This document shows positions 17,930-26,999 of a DNA stretch of 64,000 bases, piece after piece. The DNA is taken from the NCBI GenBank assembly GCA_018668255.1, contig JABISZ010000054.1:1-64000 (forward strand), read 5' to 3'. This DNA is from Pseudomonadota bacterium. GTDB taxonomy: Bacteria > Pseudomonadota > Gammaproteobacteria > Ga0077536. The notes beneath the pieces are model-generated. The model worked only from the letters and a program-made list of their open reading frames with translations. It made no database searches and was not told where the DNA came from. Position numbers and translations under genes: made by a program. How positions within the stretch are numbered: position 1 is the stretch's first letter; each line of letters opens with the position of its first letter.

Positions 17930-18706
17930 TCAAAACTCCGATATTCCCGAAAATTCTACCGGTCGACCCTTCATAAAAGCGTTTACCGCTTCATTGTTCA
18001 GCGCACCACCCATCAATTTCCGATAGACCTCGATTTCTCTGTCATGGCATTCTCGTCCCAACCGATGTTTTCCTGAGGCAAGCATCAATTTCTTAGTCTC
18101 GACAAGCGATAGGATCGGGTTTTTACTAATGTTCTCAGCTACTGCCATCGCCTCGACTTGTAATTCGCTAGGCTCAGAGAGCTTCCATACGTAACCAAAT
18201 TTGAGAGCCTCATCTGCGCTAATCCATCCCCCCGAGAACAATGTATATGCTGCATTTTGCCAACCCATTTGCGACACAAACAAACCGCTGCTTCCGGCCT
18301 CTGGAGCCAATCCAAGCTGGGGAAACGGTGTCCGCAGTCTTGCATCACGTGACATAAAAACAATGTCACAATAAGCTAACAGTGTCATCCCAATGCCAAC
18401 GGCAAGCCCATTAACCGCGCCAATGAGCGGTTTACTGAAGTCAGACAAAGATCTTAAGAAATCAGGAAAGACGTGTTTCTTAACCTTTCCATCAAGAATT
18501 AACTGCATATCATAGAGATCTTGCCCAGCTGAGAACGCCGACCCCTCCCCAGTCAACACGACAACTGCCACCTCCGATGAGGCATCAGCTTGTAGTAAAG
18601 CATCTCTCACTTCGGCGAACTGCAAGTTATCAAAAGCGTTAAGCTTATCAGGACGGTTGAATGAAATTTTTCTTACTCGTCCCAAGTTCTCAATTTTCAA
18701 GCTCAT
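17930..18706 (-). CDS. Enoyl-CoA hydratase/isomerase family protein
   Basis: A 258-residue crotonase-fold enzyme: VVLTGEGSAFSAGQDLYDM supplies the first oxyanion-hole segment, GAVNGLAVGIGMTLLAYCDIVF the second. In the position of the second catalytic Glu the sequence reads PQLGLAPEAGSSGLF. The usual roles are hydration or isomerisation of enoyl-CoA thioesters in fatty-acid or aromatic degradation; the exact substrate is unknown. It lies in a run with the secreted hydrolase upstream and the SLT lipoprotein downstream. Confidence 0.85.
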   Translation of the reverse strand: MSLKIENLGRVRKISFNRPDKLNAFDNLQFAEVRDALLQADASSEVAVVVLTGEGSAFSAGQDLYDMQLILDGKVKKHVFPDFLRSLSDFSKPLIGAVNGLAVGIGMTLLAYCDIVFMSRDARLRTPFPQLGLAPEAGSSGLFVSQMGWQNAAYTLFSGGWISADEALKFGYVWKLSEPSELQVEAMAVAENISKNPILSLVETKKLMLASGKHRLGRECHDREIEVYRKLMGGALNNEAVNAFMKGRPVEFSGISEF

Positions 18707-18721
18707 AACAGTCGTCCCTTT

Positions 18722-19609
18722 CTAATTCCTGACATCATCGAATAGATCCATGAGATCTGCATTGCCCCCGAGGTCCTCAACCTGATCACTAGAATCTATG
18801 GCGACGAAAAGCATCTTATCTATAATCTTAGTAACTTTTCGTGTAGCGGTTCTATCAAATTTTCTGTCTGTGTGATTATCGAACCAGTGTGCCGCCCCAG
18901 CTAAACCGACAAATTCGACCCCTCCACCCGAGCGAGATAAATTGTCAGCTTTAGCCTCACATTCAGATGCACTGGTGATGCGATCTTTCAAACCATGGAA
19001 AATTATCGCCTCCGTCGAATTAGGGAAACCTTTATTTGCGGATATACTCCCCGCACCACAGTAGGGGTAAAATAGGAAAGCTGCTTTAAAGTTATCCTCT
19101 TTTAAACTGACGTTAACTGTTAGATTCGGAGGTCGGTCACCAGATGCCACCATGGATAAAAAATCAGAAGCGCTCCAGCCACCATGAGACCAACCCATAA
19201 GGATAGTTTTTGTCTCATCAATGTCCGACCGAGCCCAAATACTCGGTAAAATAGCCATTAAATCGCCAGCACGCTCGCTCCCTTGCATCAACGTACCGGC
19301 ACAAACCTCATTCAGCATCTTTCGTCTATCTCGAATTCTACGAACGGCAAAGCTATCTACGTGAAGAACTGCAAAACCCTTTTTACGCAGTCGCTTTTTC
19401 CACACACTTTGATGTGGGTGCCAGCTCATACAACCTGGCAACAGGATAGCTAACGGATGCGGACCAGCACCTCTGGGCATCTTCAGCTCAGAAAAAGGGG
19501 CCACAACTTGCGAGTATGCGACTGGATCCTCTCGCCCATGGACGCTCGAGGCAAAGGCTAGGAAGACAAATCCCAACAGGAAAAATTTATTAAAAGAGTT
19601 AACACACAT
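18722..19609 (-). CDS. Secreted alpha/beta hydrolase (dienelactone-hydrolase-like)
   Basis: 295 residues with a signal peptide (FFLLGFVFLAFASSVHG). The hydrolase core includes ILLPGCMSWH, the nucleophile elbow GWSHGGWS, an acid candidate in GLKDRITS, and the His in GAAHWFDN. The fold resembles the dienelactone-hydrolase family, but periplasmic location argues against a chlorocatechol role. The substrate is not predictable. Confidence 0.75.
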   Translation of the reverse strand: MCVNSFNKFFLLGFVFLAFASSVHGREDPVAYSQVVAPFSELKMPRGAGPHPLAILLPGCMSWHPHQSVWKKRLRKKGFAVLHVDSFAVRRIRDRRKMLNEVCAGTLMQGSERAGDLMAILPSIWARSDIDETKTILMGWSHGGWSASDFLSMVASGDRPPNLTVNVSLKEDNFKAAFLFYPYCGAGSISANKGFPNSTEAIIFHGLKDRITSASECEAKADNLSRSGGGVEFVGLAGAAHWFDNHTDRKFDRTATRKVTKIIDKMLFVAIDSSDQVEDLGGNADLMDLFDDVRN

Positions 19610-19731
19610 TTAAGTCGGAACTCCAGGTAGATCGATCAACAATTTACTCATGTTCACAGGTTAGCATAGTATAGTCATATCATTTTCAAGGACGCACAGT
19701 TAAAGCGTCCAAATTTTAAGAGCATCTGTTT

Positions 19732-20388
19732 ATGTCGAACACAGCTAACTGGTATTTTGATTTCATTTCACCTTATGCTTATTTCCAGTTCAAGCATTTT
19801 CATCGTCTGCCTTCCTCACTAAATGTCACTCTGCGCCCCATCTTGTTCGCGGGTCTTTTAGGTCACTGGAAAACAAAAGGACCGGCAGAAGTACCAGCAA
19901 AGCGAATTCAAACGTACCAGTACTGTGATTGGTATTCAAAGCGCATAGGACTTCCTTTTAAAACGCCACCAGCACACCCTTTTAACCCATTAAAGATATT
20001 AAGGCTGGCAATTGCGCTAAATTGTTCAATGAAAGCTGTTGGCGCAATATTTGATTACGTCTGGGGACAAGGAGGCGACACACACTCTGAAGAAGGCTTT
20101 AAATCACTGTGTGATAAAATGGCACTCAAGGACGTCCCTGCTCTAATAGGCTCCAAAGACGTCAAAATCAAATTGCGTGAAAATACCGCACAAGCTATAA
20201 AGGCAGGAGTTTACGGAGTCCCCACATTTCATTACGAAGGAGATCTATTTTGGGGATTCGATGCCACCGAAATGTTTCTTGAACGAATCAAGGACCCATC
20301 CTTACTCACTCAGCCTGAAATGATTCGGCTTGCCGATCTCCCGGCAGCAAAAGAACGAAAAAACATAGCTGTAAAACTGGAAAGTTAA
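19732..20388 (+). CDS. DsbA-family 2-hydroxychromene-2-carboxylate isomerase-like protein
   Basis: 218 residues. The N-terminal NWYFDFISPYAYFQ has Ser in place of a thioredoxin CxxC, the HCCA isomerase/kappa-GST hallmark. The C-terminal GVYGVPTFHYEGDLFWGFDATEMF is also typical. Known members isomerise aromatic-ring cleavage intermediates with glutathione; many homologues are uncharacterised. The next gene abuts its stop codon. Confidence 0.85.
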   Translation: MSNTANWYFDFISPYAYFQFKHFHRLPSSLNVTLRPILFAGLLGHWKTKGPAEVPAKRIQTYQYCDWYSKRIGLPFKTPPAHPFNPLKILRLAIALNCSMKAVGAIFDYVWGQGGDTHSEEGFKSLCDKMALKDVPALIGSKDVKIKLRENTAQAIKAGVYGVPTFHYEGDLFWGFDATEMFLERIKDPSLLTQPEMIRLADLPAAKERKNIAVKLES

Positions 20389-20808
20389 TTGGTAAAGCGA
20401 ATGACAAGATTACAGCGAGAAATGTTTCTTGAGAAACCTTATCTTGCTGTCGTAGGTATTGAAGAGCCGGGCTTATCACCCAGAGTCGTTCCCCTCTGGT
20501 ATAACTATAAGCCCTCAACCGGATTCAGTATCATTGTTAAAAAGAAATCTAAGAAACTTCTACTACTCCGAGCAGCAAAACGATTCTCTCTTTGTATTCA
20601 GGAACAACAACCTCCCTATAAACATGTAAGCGCACAAGGACCTATCATTGAGATGCGCGACTGCGTCGACCACATTGACTTGCTGGCTGTAGCCACCAAG
20701 TATTTAGGTGTCGAAGAAGCACAAAAATTTCTTCAAGACCGAGTACCCTCTGACTCGCTAATTCTAATTATGGATCCCAAAAAATGGGTCACGGCCGATT
20801 ACTCATGA
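20389..20808 (+). CDS. PPOX-class (pyridoxamine-phosphate-oxidase-like) split-barrel protein
   Basis: 139 residues. FLEKPYLAVVGIEEPG...PRVVPLWYNY is the split-barrel flavin-binding opening, and SLCIQEQQPPYKHVSAQGPI the following strand pair. Family members bind FMN, F420 or heme. The TTG at 20389 directly follows the isomerase stop with GGAAAG upstream; the ATG at 20401 is the alternative start. Confidence 0.7.
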   Translation: MVKRMTRLQREMFLEKPYLAVVGIEEPGLSPRVVPLWYNYKPSTGFSIIVKKKSKKLLLLRAAKRFSLCIQEQQPPYKHVSAQGPIIEMRDCVDHIDLLAVATKYLGVEEAQKFLQDRVPSDSLILIMDPKKWVTADYS

Positions 20809-20935
20809 TTCTGTAACCTCATTAAATCTTCACATATCATTCACGTCTTTCGTGATAGCTTTACGGCGTAAAAACTGATAGCCAGGGGAGGTGTGTTATC
20901 GAATAGAAAAACTAAAAAACAGAATAGGAGCTATT

Positions 20936-22318
20936 ATGGAAAGGCTTAAAATAAGCACTTTTTTGCTTTTTGTCCTGACACTTTTTGCGTCAATGACACT
21001 AAGCGCGTTTACTGCTGAAGATCACATTTCTTGGATAAAAACCAACCAAACAGCTGCCCCTCAATTTGTGGATGGGGACGTTATCACATTCGATAAAGCC
21101 GATCTCATCCGACCTTTTATCCCAGCTGAACAGCAGGAAGAGCTGATTTTCCCTGGAATGGAAATGGTAATTAAAGATGCTGGAGATCTCAGTCCGGCAG
21201 ATGCATTCAAAGTCGCAACGAAAAAACACTATGGCAGTGCAACAATAGCCGCCAATGGCGCTATTGAAAACTACCAAGCGGGTCGCCCGTTTGACCCTAC
21301 AAAGTTCAAAGCAGGCAGCAAAGAAGACGGCTGGAAAATGGCTTGGAACTGGACATTTCGCTGGAATAACGATGGCTTGAAAATCAATGACGTGCATTGG
21401 GTTTGGGTGCGCAGAGGCGGCGAACATGCGAAACACGAAGTCATGTCTACAAGCAAAGGGAAATATGCTAAATTTTATGAAGGTGGCGGCACGTTCGAGC
21501 GTGTACTAGCTGGCCCTTACCAACGTGTCATCATGTCTCATAGAGCAGACTTACCAGAGTCTGACTATAGAATGAATGCAGGGAAAGGCTTCGCTAAAAA
21601 CACTAATTTCCGAGAATACACTGGTTTTAACTCACCGTTTGATATCGCAGGAACCGCTTTCCTGATCTTACGATACGATGATGTGAATAAAGCTGATGAC
21701 TCTTGGGCTTATATCCCAAGTCTAAGACGTGTTCGTCGCATCTCAGTTGAAGTGAAATCAGACTCTCTGTTAGGCACAGACCATACTCTAGAAGACTTTT
21801 ACGGATTTAATGGCCGACCAATGGAGCATACTTGGGAGTACGTCGGCGAAGCGAATTTGCTCGCTGTTGTGCGATCACGTCACACGGATACCGTCTTTTA
21901 TGGTCCAAACGGATGGGCGCCTAAAGACGACTGGGCCCTGAGAAAGGTCGACATATTGAGAATGTACCCTGGACGCTCTAATCATCCATATTCGACAAAA
22001 TTTATCTATATGGGTAGACAATCAGGTGAAGCATTCTATGCTAATGCCTTCGATAAAGCGGGTGAACTGTGGAAGATTTGGCAAATTCAAAAATCTTGGA
22101 CAGAAGATCCTCAATATGCAGAGCATCAGAGCAAAGTCTTTAAAGGTGACGCGACAAACCCTGGAACACGAGTTCTTAGTTTCCAAAGTATCAACGTTAT
22201 CGATAAACAAAACAATCGAGGTACATTAGTACCCTGTCGTGGAGTAAGCTTCCCGGACACCACTATCAAAAAAGTTAAACGTACACATGACGTTAACTAT
22301 TTGACAGAAGGTCGATAG
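20936..22318 (+). CDS. DUF1329 outer-membrane/periplasmic protein
   Basis: About 460 residues from the ATG at 20936 (MERLKISTF), which has AGGAG at good spacing and a clear signal peptide ending near SMTLSAFT; the track's earlier start is upstream of this. DUF1329 features include ADAFKVATKKHYG, DIAGTAFLILRYDD and RRVRRISVEVKSDSLLGTD. The LolA-like fold suggests lipid or hydrophobic-ligand binding. Relatives usually sit beside RND transporter genes, but none is here. A strong terminator follows. Confidence 0.8.
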   Translation: MERLKISTFLLFVLTLFASMTLSAFTAEDHISWIKTNQTAAPQFVDGDVITFDKADLIRPFIPAEQQEELIFPGMEMVIKDAGDLSPADAFKVATKKHYGSATIAANGAIENYQAGRPFDPTKFKAGSKEDGWKMAWNWTFRWNNDGLKINDVHWVWVRRGGEHAKHEVMSTSKGKYAKFYEGGGTFERVLAGPYQRVIMSHRADLPESDYRMNAGKGFAKNTNFREYTGFNSPFDIAGTAFLILRYDDVNKADDSWAYIPSLRRVRRISVEVKSDSLLGTDHTLEDFYGFNGRPMEHTWEYVGEANLLAVVRSRHTDTVFYGPNGWAPKDDWALRKVDILRMYPGRSNHPYSTKFIYMGRQSGEAFYANAFDKAGELWKIWQIQKSWTEDPQYAEHQSKVFKGDATNPGTRVLSFQSINVIDKQNNRGTLVPCRGVSFPDTTIKKVKRTHDVNYLTEGR

Positions 22319-22329
22319 TAAAAAAGCTA

Positions 22330-22358
22330 AAGTGCTCGGCGTTGCCGAGCACTTTTTT
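22330..22358 (+). terminator. Rho-independent terminator after the DUF1329 gene
   Basis: An 11-bp perfect stem (AAGTGCTCGGC / GCCGAGCACTT) with a GTT loop and six Ts at its 3' end, starting 12 bases after the stop codon. Confidence 0.95.
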
Positions 22359-22534
22359 CACTTGCTCTAAAAGTCGTGGATTTTTCATCTCATAATCCCC
22401 ATAAAACATATCACCTTCTAGTTTAGACACAACACTATATTAGGCCTATCTAAAGCTTCCAAAAATAATCCCGAAACAAGAAGATTCGAGCTAATATGAT
22501 CACCTTTATGAAAAATCAGAGGAAGTAGCAGCTA

Positions 22535-23887
22535 ATGAAAAAAGTTTATCAAAATGCAAACGAGGCTCTAGCTGGCCTACTTAGTGATGGGATGACTGTA
22601 GCTTCAGGAGGCTTTGGTCTTTGTGGTATCCCAGAGAACTCCATCGAGACGCTCGCCAACTCGGAAGTTAAAGAGCTGACGATAGTAGGGAACAACGCAG
22701 GCGTGGATGACTTTGGAATGGGGTTGTTACTGGCGACTCATCAAGTTAAAAAAGTCGTGGCTTCTTACGTGGGAGAAAATAAAGAATTTGAACGACAAGT
22801 CTTGGCAAAAGAGATCCAGCTTGAGCTAAATCCTCAGGGCACATTAGCAGAGAGGATTCGCGCGGGTGGTGCAGGAATACCCGCGTTTTATACTAAAACT
22901 GCTTTTGGAACTGAATTGGCAAAAGAAAAAGAAACTAAAGAATTTGATAACGAAAACTACGTTCTTGAAACAGCAATTAAAGCAGATCTCTCATTAGTTA
23001 AAGCATGGAAAGGCGACCATGAGGGAAACCTTGTTTTCCGTAAAACAGCGCGAAACTTTAACCCTATGATTGCTACATGCGGGAAAATCTGTATTGCCGA
23101 AGTGGAAGAACTCGTTGAAGTAGGAGAGTTAGATCCTGATCAGATACACACTCCAGGTATATATGTAGATCGAATATTTGAAGGCACTAACTACGTTAAA
23201 CGAATTGAATTCCCGACCACCTCGGCTCATGCCGGCGGGTCAGGGTCGCCGACTAGAGAATTGATGGCTAGAAGAGCGGCAAAAGAACTGCACGATGGCT
23301 TCTATGTGAATTTAGGTATCGGTATACCGACACTTGTCGCCAACTTCATCGCGGATAACATAAAGGTAACGCTCCAGTCGGAAAATGGTCTTCTCGGAAT
23401 AGGCCCTTTCCCGGGTGCAAACGAAATAGACGCTGACCTAGTCAATGCGGGGAAACAAACAATAACCTCCATCCCTGGTTCAAGTTTTTTTTCTAGCGCT
23501 GACTCCTTTGCAATGATCAGAGGTGGACATATAGATATCTCAATACTTGGAGGCTTAGAAGTAGCTGCAAACGGCGACTTAGCCAACTTCATGGTCCCTG
23601 GGAAAATGATCAAAGGCCCTGGTGGCGCGATGGATCTTGTTTCAGGTGTGAAACGGGTAGTTGTTTTACTTGAGCATACGGCTAAAGACGGGAGTCCGAA
23701 AATCCTAGATCAGTGCGCTTTGCCTGTTACAGGAAAAAACGTTGTTGACCTGATAATAACGGAACTCTGCGTTTTTGAGGTGTTGCCTGATAATCAAGGA
23801 CTTCTCCTTGTAGAGTTACAACCTGGAGTCCAACTCGAGGAAGTCATACAAAAAACTGGCTGCAACTTTAAAACTACGTCAGACTAG
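22535..23887 (+). CDS. Fused alpha-beta 3-oxoacid (succinyl-CoA:acetoacetate-type) CoA-transferase
   Basis: A single 450-residue ORF holds both subunits that are usually separate genes. Residues 1 to about 225 are the A subunit (TVASGGFGLCGIPE, IRAGGAGIPAFYT). Residues from about 240 are the B subunit (AAKELHDGFYVNLGIGIPTLV), with the catalytic Glu in SENGLLGIGPFP. The linker carries SAHAGGSGSPT. The arrangement resembles eukaryotic SCOT. The family moves CoA between succinate and 3-oxoacids. It lies 80 bases before the DMFase-A genes on the same strand; a shared transcript is possible. Confidence 0.88.
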   Translation: MKKVYQNANEALAGLLSDGMTVASGGFGLCGIPENSIETLANSEVKELTIVGNNAGVDDFGMGLLLATHQVKKVVASYVGENKEFERQVLAKEIQLELNPQGTLAERIRAGGAGIPAFYTKTAFGTELAKEKETKEFDNENYVLETAIKADLSLVKAWKGDHEGNLVFRKTARNFNPMIATCGKICIAEVEELVEVGELDPDQIHTPGIYVDRIFEGTNYVKRIEFPTTSAHAGGSGSPTRELMARRAAKELHDGFYVNLGIGIPTLVANFIADNIKVTLQSENGLLGIGPFPGANEIDADLVNAGKQTITSIPGSSFFSSADSFAMIRGGHIDISILGGLEVAANGDLANFMVPGKMIKGPGGAMDLVSGVKRVVVLLEHTAKDGSPKILDQCALPVTGKNVVDLIITELCVFEVLPDNQGLLLVELQPGVQLEEVIQKTGCNFKTTSD

Positions 23888-23967
23888 AGCTCATGACGCC
23901 CTGATCACAACGGTAATGGCTAAATATGGCTGCCGTTAAAAAGACTGCGTAAAAAGGAGCGAAAGAA

Positions 23968-24264
23968 ATGGGAACAAACGCTGATGATCTACAATTAATC
24001 GAGGAATTCAAAAAGAATCCTATTGGCCATCACAGCCCCGATTTACAACGATTATTAAACCGCCTCCGGTCCGTTCCGATGGAAAACAAATATTGTCTCG
24101 TTGTAATTAAACCGAATCGAGAGTGGCAGCTTGCAAAAACCACTGGGAAACCTGGGGTCGCTGTAAAACTACTACAGAAAAAATTCACCAGTCAACCCGA
24201 AGCCGAATGGTATGTTTTTCGAAAACGCTGGAAAAACCTCACCGGCGAAACATTAAAACCATAG
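23968..24264 (+). CDS. N,N-dimethylformamidase small-subunit-like protein (system A)
   Basis: 98 residues, shorter than the roughly 130 of known DMFase small subunits. The identification rests on position before a DMFase large subunit and on similarity to the 38042 gene: LNRLRSVPMENKYCLVVIKPNREW, then GKPG, then FTSQPEAEWYVFRKRW. In the known enzyme the small chain packs against the catalytic large chain. AAGGAGC lies upstream of the ATG. The N-terminal extension present in the system-B copy is missing here. Confidence 0.7.
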   Translation: MGTNADDLQLIEEFKKNPIGHHSPDLQRLLNRLRSVPMENKYCLVVIKPNREWQLAKTTGKPGVAVKLLQKKFTSQPEAEWYVFRKRWKNLTGETLKP

Positions 24265-24349
24265 CCATATATTGTCTCTATGAAGAAAGCACGTTCATTA
24301 CCTACATGCCTAAGGTGCTTAAATTGAAGAAGGGGAGTGTTTCAAACTC

Positions 24350-26611
24350 ATGAAAATTACAGCCTATGCAGATAAAACAAGTGTCGCACCTGATGAAACT
24401 ATTAACTTCATGGTCAACTGTAATGCTAAGCAGTTTAAAGCAGACTTTGTAAAGTTAATTTGCGGAGACATGAATCCCGACGGACCTGGCTATCAAGAAA
24501 AAGTCATCAGAACTAAAGCAACTGGCACCTACCCGGGCAGAAAGCAGACTATCTATGCCGGTTCATTTGTTCAAATCCAAGACAACGAAAAATTTAATCA
24601 CCTTGAAAGCTTTACTTTGAAGGCGTTCATATGGCCAACCACCCCAAATAAAGGGCACCAAACCATTATTGGCAACTGGTCAGAAAAAGATCAAAACGGT
24701 ATGTCACTGGACATAAGTCCGAATAACAATGGCCTGATGTTAACAATAGGTTCAGGGCCTGATAAAGTTCAGTATGTCGTCTCTGGGAAACCATTTTTAG
24801 AAAGAGAGTGGTATTTTGTAGCGGCGACCTACAATGCAGACACCAAGCGAATTACTCTGATTCAAGAGCCTTTGCATACGCACGCAAAAACACGCGATCG
24901 AAGTATTAAAAATGGAAAATCCAAATTCATCACACCACCAAAATCAAATCGTCGGATCACTATTGGCGCCCAATTTAAAAGAACAGACAAAGGTCGTACG
25001 GTCTGCCAAAACTACTTCAATGGTAAAATTGACAGTCCTCTTATAGCCGCAAGAGCGCTAACAGCCAACCAAATAGAACAACTCAAAACGGGTTACGATA
25101 AAATTAGAATGTCCAATGACGTCGTTGCCGCATGGGACTTCTCAACCGACATCTCTTCGTTAAAAATTTCTGATGTTTCTGGAAACAATATCCATGGGAA
25201 AGTTGTCAATATGCCAGTAAAGGCTATGACTGGCTGGAACTGGGATGGGGAAGAAATGAACTGGAAGCATGCGCCGAAACAATATGGTGCGATTCACTTT
25301 CACGATGATGATGTTCACGATGCGGGCTGGGAAATAGACGTCTCATTAAGGGTTCCAAAAACTCTGAAAAGTGGTCTTTATGCCATCCGGCTCCGCGCCG
25401 GTAAAGATCTGACAGATGAAGACTACGTGCCGTTTGCTGTTCTTCCCCCAAGAGGGAAGGTGACGGCTGATATCTGCTTCATCTTGCCCACCGCGACCTA
25501 CATGGCATATGCCAATGAACACATGGGAACCGACTCTCCCATAGCACAGTTACTTGGTGGTCGTCTTGTCGAACACGAAAGACAGGATCTCTATCGTAAT
25601 GAGCACAGAGAATATGGGGCTAGTTGCTATGATACTCATACCGACGGCTCGGGGGTCTGCTACTCATCGCGACTTCGACCAATATTAAATATGCGACCAA
25701 AATATAAGAGCTGGCTGGGTGGAGAAGGCTCTACACTATGGCAATTTAACGCAGACACTCATATTACTAACTGGCTTGAAGCTCAAGGCTATAATTACGA
25801 TGTTATTACTGATGAAGAACTTCATCACGACGGAGTCTCCGCCTTAGAAAAATATCGAGTAGTCCTGTCGTCCTCTCACCCTGAGTATCATTCGAAAGAA
25901 ATGTGGGATGCCATGTCGACCTATCAAAAGGGCGGAGGTCGCTTAATGTATCTCGGTGCGAACGGATGGTACTGGCGTATTGCCTTTCATCAAGAAGCCG
26001 AAGGTGTCTTAGAAGTCCGGCGGGCAGAAGGGGGCATACGCGGCTGGGAGGCACAAACAGGAGAATATTACCACTCCTTTACCGGAGAATACGGCGGACT
26101 ATGGCGACGAAATGGGAGAGCACCTCAAAAAATTGTTGGTACGGGATTCACTGCACAAGGGTTTGATATCTCGTCTTACTACAAAAGGAACCCTGACAGT
26201 TTCAAAAAACCAGTCAAATGGATAATGAATGGCGTCAAGGATGACGAGCTAATCGGTAACTTTGGACTTATTGGTGGAGGTGCTGCGGGACTTGAACTCG
26301 ATCGTGCTGATACAAAACTGGGGACACACCCCGATGCATATGTACTCGCATCTTCCGAAGATCACACTGATCTATACCTAGTCGTTTGTGAGGAACTCTT
26401 GATTAATTACCCCGGCCTAGGAGGACAAGAAAACCGTCTCGTTAGAGCAGATCTTGTATTCTACGAAACAGATCAAGGTGGAGGCGTGTTTTCAACGAGT
26501 TCAATCGCATGGCCTGGGTCGCTTTCACATAATAATTATGACAACAACGTGTCAAAAATCACTAAAAATGTGCTTGATCGCTTTGTCGGAGAAGACCCTC
26601 TACTAGACTAA
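24350..26611 (+). CDS. N,N-dimethylformamidase large-subunit-like protein (system A)
   Basis: 753 residues, close to the roughly 760 of known DMFase (EC 3.5.1.56), which splits dimethylformamide to dimethylamine and formate. Order: an N-terminal beta region, a LamG-like jelly-roll section (about 80-245, FNGKIDSPLIAARALT), then a C-terminal alpha/beta region. In the Paracoccus enzyme the metal is iron held by two Tyr and one Glu. Candidate equivalents are the Tyr in YMAYANE (about 387), the Tyr in CYDTHTDG (about 427) and the Glu in SSSHPEY (about 512); this assignment is inference. GGGGAG lies 12 bases before the ATG and is complementary to the downstream small RNAs. The substrate could be another N-substituted amide. 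Confidence 0.8.
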   Translation: MKITAYADKTSVAPDETINFMVNCNAKQFKADFVKLICGDMNPDGPGYQEKVIRTKATGTYPGRKQTIYAGSFVQIQDNEKFNHLESFTLKAFIWPTTPNKGHQTIIGNWSEKDQNGMSLDISPNNNGLMLTIGSGPDKVQYVVSGKPFLEREWYFVAATYNADTKRITLIQEPLHTHAKTRDRSIKNGKSKFITPPKSNRRITIGAQFKRTDKGRTVCQNYFNGKIDSPLIAARALTANQIEQLKTGYDKIRMSNDVVAAWDFSTDISSLKISDVSGNNIHGKVVNMPVKAMTGWNWDGEEMNWKHAPKQYGAIHFHDDDVHDAGWEIDVSLRVPKTLKSGLYAIRLRAGKDLTDEDYVPFAVLPPRGKVTADICFILPTATYMAYANEHMGTDSPIAQLLGGRLVEHERQDLYRNEHREYGASCYDTHTDGSGVCYSSRLRPILNMRPKYKSWLGGEGSTLWQFNADTHITNWLEAQGYNYDVITDEELHHDGVSALEKYRVVLSSSHPEYHSKEMWDAMSTYQKGGGRLMYLGANGWYWRIAFHQEAEGVLEVRRAEGGIRGWEAQTGEYYHSFTGEYGGLWRRNGRAPQKIVGTGFTAQGFDISSYYKRNPDSFKKPVKWIMNGVKDDELIGNFGLIGGGAAGLELDRADTKLGTHPDAYVLASSEDHTDLYLVVCEELLINYPGLGGQENRLVRADLVFYETDQGGGVFSTSSIAWPGSLSHNNYDNNVSKITKNVLDRFVGEDPLLD

Positions 26612-26628
26612 AGGTCTAGCAAAGACCT
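26612..26628 (+). terminator. Weak stem-loop after the DMFase-A large subunit
   Basis: AGGTCT / AGACCT form a 6-bp stem with a 5-base loop, starting at the stop codon. The T-rich tract follows only after about 15 bases, so termination strength is uncertain. Confidence 0.35.
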
Positions 26629-26650
26629 CTGAAAGTTACTTTTCTTTTTT

Positions 26651-26705
26651 AGAAAAACACTTGTTCTAAAAAACATATTGCGCTGCGAGATACTAGCACT
26701 ATAAT
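26651..26705 (+). promoter_or_regulatory. Promoter and conserved upstream element of sRNA1
   Basis: AGAAAAACACTTGTTCTAAAA (26651-26671) is identical to the element before sRNA2. It is followed by -35 TTGCGC (26678-26683), a 16-base spacer, and a consensus -10 TATAAT (26700-26705). The shared 21 bases suggest a common activator, operator or UP element. Confidence 0.6.
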
Positions 26706-26710
26706 TCTTG

Positions 26711-26795
26711 CTCCTTCTTGGTATTTCGACCTCCCCTCGACTCCAAGTTGGAACCTCCCAAAAAGAAGTCGGGCCTCCTTGGTCCGACTTCTTTT
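26711..26795 (+). ncRNA. Candidate C-rich small RNA 1 (sRNA1)
   Basis: A predicted RNA of about 85 bases with its own promoter and terminator and no ORF. Stem-loop one: CTTGG/CCAAG outer stem and TCGA/TCGA inner stem holding the loop CCTCCCC (26730-26736). A single-stranded AACCTCCC follows (26752-26759). The terminator is a 12-bp stem AAAAGAAGTCGG/CCGACTTCTTTT with GCCTCCTTGGT in its loop. Three exposed anti-Shine-Dalgarno motifs suggest a translation repressor acting on G-rich ribosome-binding sites, probably with Hfq. The start point is inferred from the -10. Confidence 0.7.
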
Positions 26796-26820
26796 ACTTC
26801 ACAAAACGTTTATTCCAAAA

Positions 26821-26876
26821 CAGAAAAACACTTGTTCTAAAATAATGTTGCAACGCAATATAATATTCGATAAAGT
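26821..26876 (+). promoter_or_regulatory. Promoter and conserved upstream element of sRNA2
   Basis: The same 21 bases AGAAAAACACTTGTTCTAAAA (26822-26842) precede -35 TTGCAA (26848-26853), a 17-base spacer and -10 TAAAGT (26871-26876). The -10 is weaker than for sRNA1. Confidence 0.5.
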
Positions 26877-26881
26877 GCATG

Positions 26882-26999
26882 GGTCTGAGAGAATTTGTCT
26901 TCCCCTCAATCTCTCAGACAGCCCAATTAGTAATTCGACTCCCCTCGAATCTAACTGGGATTCTCCCCCAAACCGGACCTTCATGGTCCGGTTTTTTTT
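26882..26999 (+). ncRNA. Candidate C-rich small RNA 2 (sRNA2), sibling of sRNA1
   Basis: A predicted RNA of about 118 bases. Stem one: GTCTGAGAG/CTCTCAGAC, 9 bp, with a 19-base loop containing TTCCCCT. Stem two: CCCA/TGGG, TTAG/CTAA and ATTCGA/TCGAAT enclosing the loop CTCCCC (26939-26944). A single-stranded TTCTCCCCC follows. The terminator is a 9-bp stem AACCGGACC/GGTCCGGTT with the loop TTCAT and eight Ts. The primary sequence differs from sRNA1, but the order (C-rich loop, C-rich single strand, terminator) and CTCCCCTCG are shared, suggesting an old tandem duplication under selection for the motif. Confidence 0.72.

Noticed and set aside
20999-21436. 145-aa minus-strand ORF inside the DUF1329 gene
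   Set aside because: Antisense shadow of a well-supported gene with no family pattern.
22359-22372. CACTTGCTCTAAAA, one mismatch from part of the sRNA upstream element
   Set aside because: No -35/-10, C-rich stem-loop or terminator follows at the expected spacing; probably chance after the terminator T-run.
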